From the NCBI GenBank assembly GCA_020854785.1, contig JAHFZE010000044.1:1-5730 (forward strand): a DNA stretch of 5,730 bases, written 5' to 3'. The notes under the pieces were generated by a model, which was not told the origin of the DNA, did no database searches, and saw only the letters and a list, made by a program, of their open reading frames with translations. Each line of letters starts with the position of its first letter. Position 1 is the first letter of the stretch. This document shows positions 5,132 to 5,730 of the stretch, one piece after another. This DNA comes from Methanomethylovorans sp. GTDB taxonomy: Archaea; Halobacteriota; Methanosarcinia; Methanosarcinales; Methanosarcinaceae. Position numbers and translations under genes: made by a program.

Positions 5132-5730
5132 TTGACAAGATCCATAGCAGTCTTTTCAGTGACTTTGATGGTTATATGCCCAGTACCATCCACTTTCGCT
5201 GTGCAGGACAATGGCCAGAAACACGATCTTAATAGAGCGATACATGAGAAAATGGATACATTGGGAACAGCAAGTTTCTCTATAGACAATTCAGCTTTAG
5301 AAATCCGGCAGGAAAAAATGCTGGAGCAAATAAATGATACGATTTCATTTATAGAGTTTTCAATGACCGGTTCACATGAGCCGAATGATGCGAACATCAC
5401 GGCAGAAATGCTGGCTGATGTAACCACACAACTGAAGGAAGCAAAAACACTGGTAGAGAACGCAGAAGATAAAAAGGATCTCAAAGAAGCAACGGAAATG
5501 GTCCATTCAGCAATGGAAACACTTGGAATGGGACCAGCCACAATGGACAAGCCAGAAGCTTTGCCTGAACATGAAACCTTCCAGACACAGCAGGAAAGAA
5601 TGCTGGAGCAAATAAATGATACGATTTCATTTATAGAGTTTTCAATGACCGGTTCACATGAGCTGAATGATGCGAACATCACGGCAGAAATGCTGGCTGA
5701 TGCAACCACACAACTGGAGGAAGCAAAAAC
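5132..5730 (+). CDS. Secreted repeat protein, non-ATG start, incomplete at the window end
   Basis: The frame is open from 5012 to the window end (199 codons from 5132) and reads as an exported protein: MTRSIAVFSV, a hydrophobic core, and a likely cut after STFA at residue 23. The mature part is acidic and helical, with a module at 60-106 (QEKMLEQINDTISFIEF...) that recurs at 154-199 with a 94-residue period. Asn-X-Thr sites (NDT, NIT) occur in each module. I do not recognise the family; surface coiled-coil is the best guess. No ATG lies in frame before the signal peptide; TTG at 5132 (or 5105) is the only usual alternative. The strong GGGAGG site (5107-5112) is 19 bases from TTG 5132, too far for normal use. 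It is well placed for ATA at 5118, but that frame stops after five codons. A lost start codon or a small frameshift is therefore possible. Confidence 0.75.
   Translation, partial: MTRSIAVFSVTLMVICPVPSTFAVQDNGQKHDLNRAIHEKMDTLGTASFSIDNSALEIRQEKMLEQINDTISFIEFSMTGSHEPNDANITAEMLADVTTQLKEAKTLVENAEDKKDLKEATEMVHSAMETLGMGPATMDKPEALPEHETFQTQQERMLEQINDTISFIEFSMTGSHELNDANITAEMLADATTQLEEAK
5308..5448 (+). repeat. Repeat copy 1 in the secreted protein gene
   Basis: This 141-base stretch matches 5590-5730 with four mismatches and no gaps, in frame, offset by 282 bases (94 codons). Upstream of 5308 the similarity ends abruptly. Confidence 0.9.
5590..5730 (+). repeat. Repeat copy 2, cut by the window end
   Basis: Second copy of the 5308-5448 module. 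The four differences change Lys to Arg, Pro to Leu, Val to Ala and Lys to Glu. Identity continues to the last base, so the true unit is longer and more copies may follow. Confidence 0.9.

Noticed and set aside
5116..5709. 197-codon minus-strand frame opposite the secreted repeat protein
   Set aside because: It is Ser/Ala/Cys-rich, mirrors the plus-strand repeats, has no ribosome site, and the plus-strand frame has a clear signal peptide and repeated modules.

Overview
The window looks like a piece of a methanogen chromosome, most likely order Methanosarcinales. This is inferred, not proven. The grounds are a COG1361-type surface protein encoded beside a MacB/LolD-like ABC transporter, a membrane-spanning winged-helix regulator of the COG2512 type, AGGT/GTGAT-style Shine-Dalgarno (SD) sites, TATA-like boxes and T-tract ends, and very AT-rich spacers between genes of moderate GC. 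No rRNA, tRNA, IS element or CRISPR array was seen.

Layout, right to left along the minus strand. (1) 4540-2643 is a two-gene unit: a putative lipoprotein (3593-4540) overlaps by four bases, at ATGA, a transmembrane protein (2643-3596) with an extracytoplasmic beta domain, a glycosylatable linker, one membrane helix and a C-terminal winged helix. A 21-bp near-perfect palindrome (4581-4601) lies in its leader. (2) 2642-2288 has no large gene. It holds T-tracts and then a highly structured stretch (2329-2455) with three strong inverted repeats. (3) 2287-1 is an ABC-transporter operon: an overlooked 48-codon ORF (2141-2287), the ATPase (1392-2129), a COG1361-like anchored surface protein (41-1381) and the first 12 codons of the next gene (1-38), probably the FtsX/MacB-type permease.

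On the plus strand, after an AT-rich divergent spacer, a secreted protein begins near 5132 and runs off the window. It contains a 94-residue periodicity with almost identical DNA copies. No ATG start exists for it.

The ATPase, anchored protein and permease would form a mechanotransmission-type ABC complex acting on envelope material, with the COG1361 protein as extracytoplasmic partner. The lipoprotein and transmembrane winged helix could be an envelope-sensing unit that controls the adjacent transporter; this is inferred from adjacency only. The most unusual element is the ABC operon leader. A CCTCCTT segment can pair with either of two flanking AAGGAGG segments. One of these is a perfect SD placed before a two-codon ORF (ATG AAT TAA), which is in frame with the 48-codon ORF. 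This resembles a translation-controlled attenuator.
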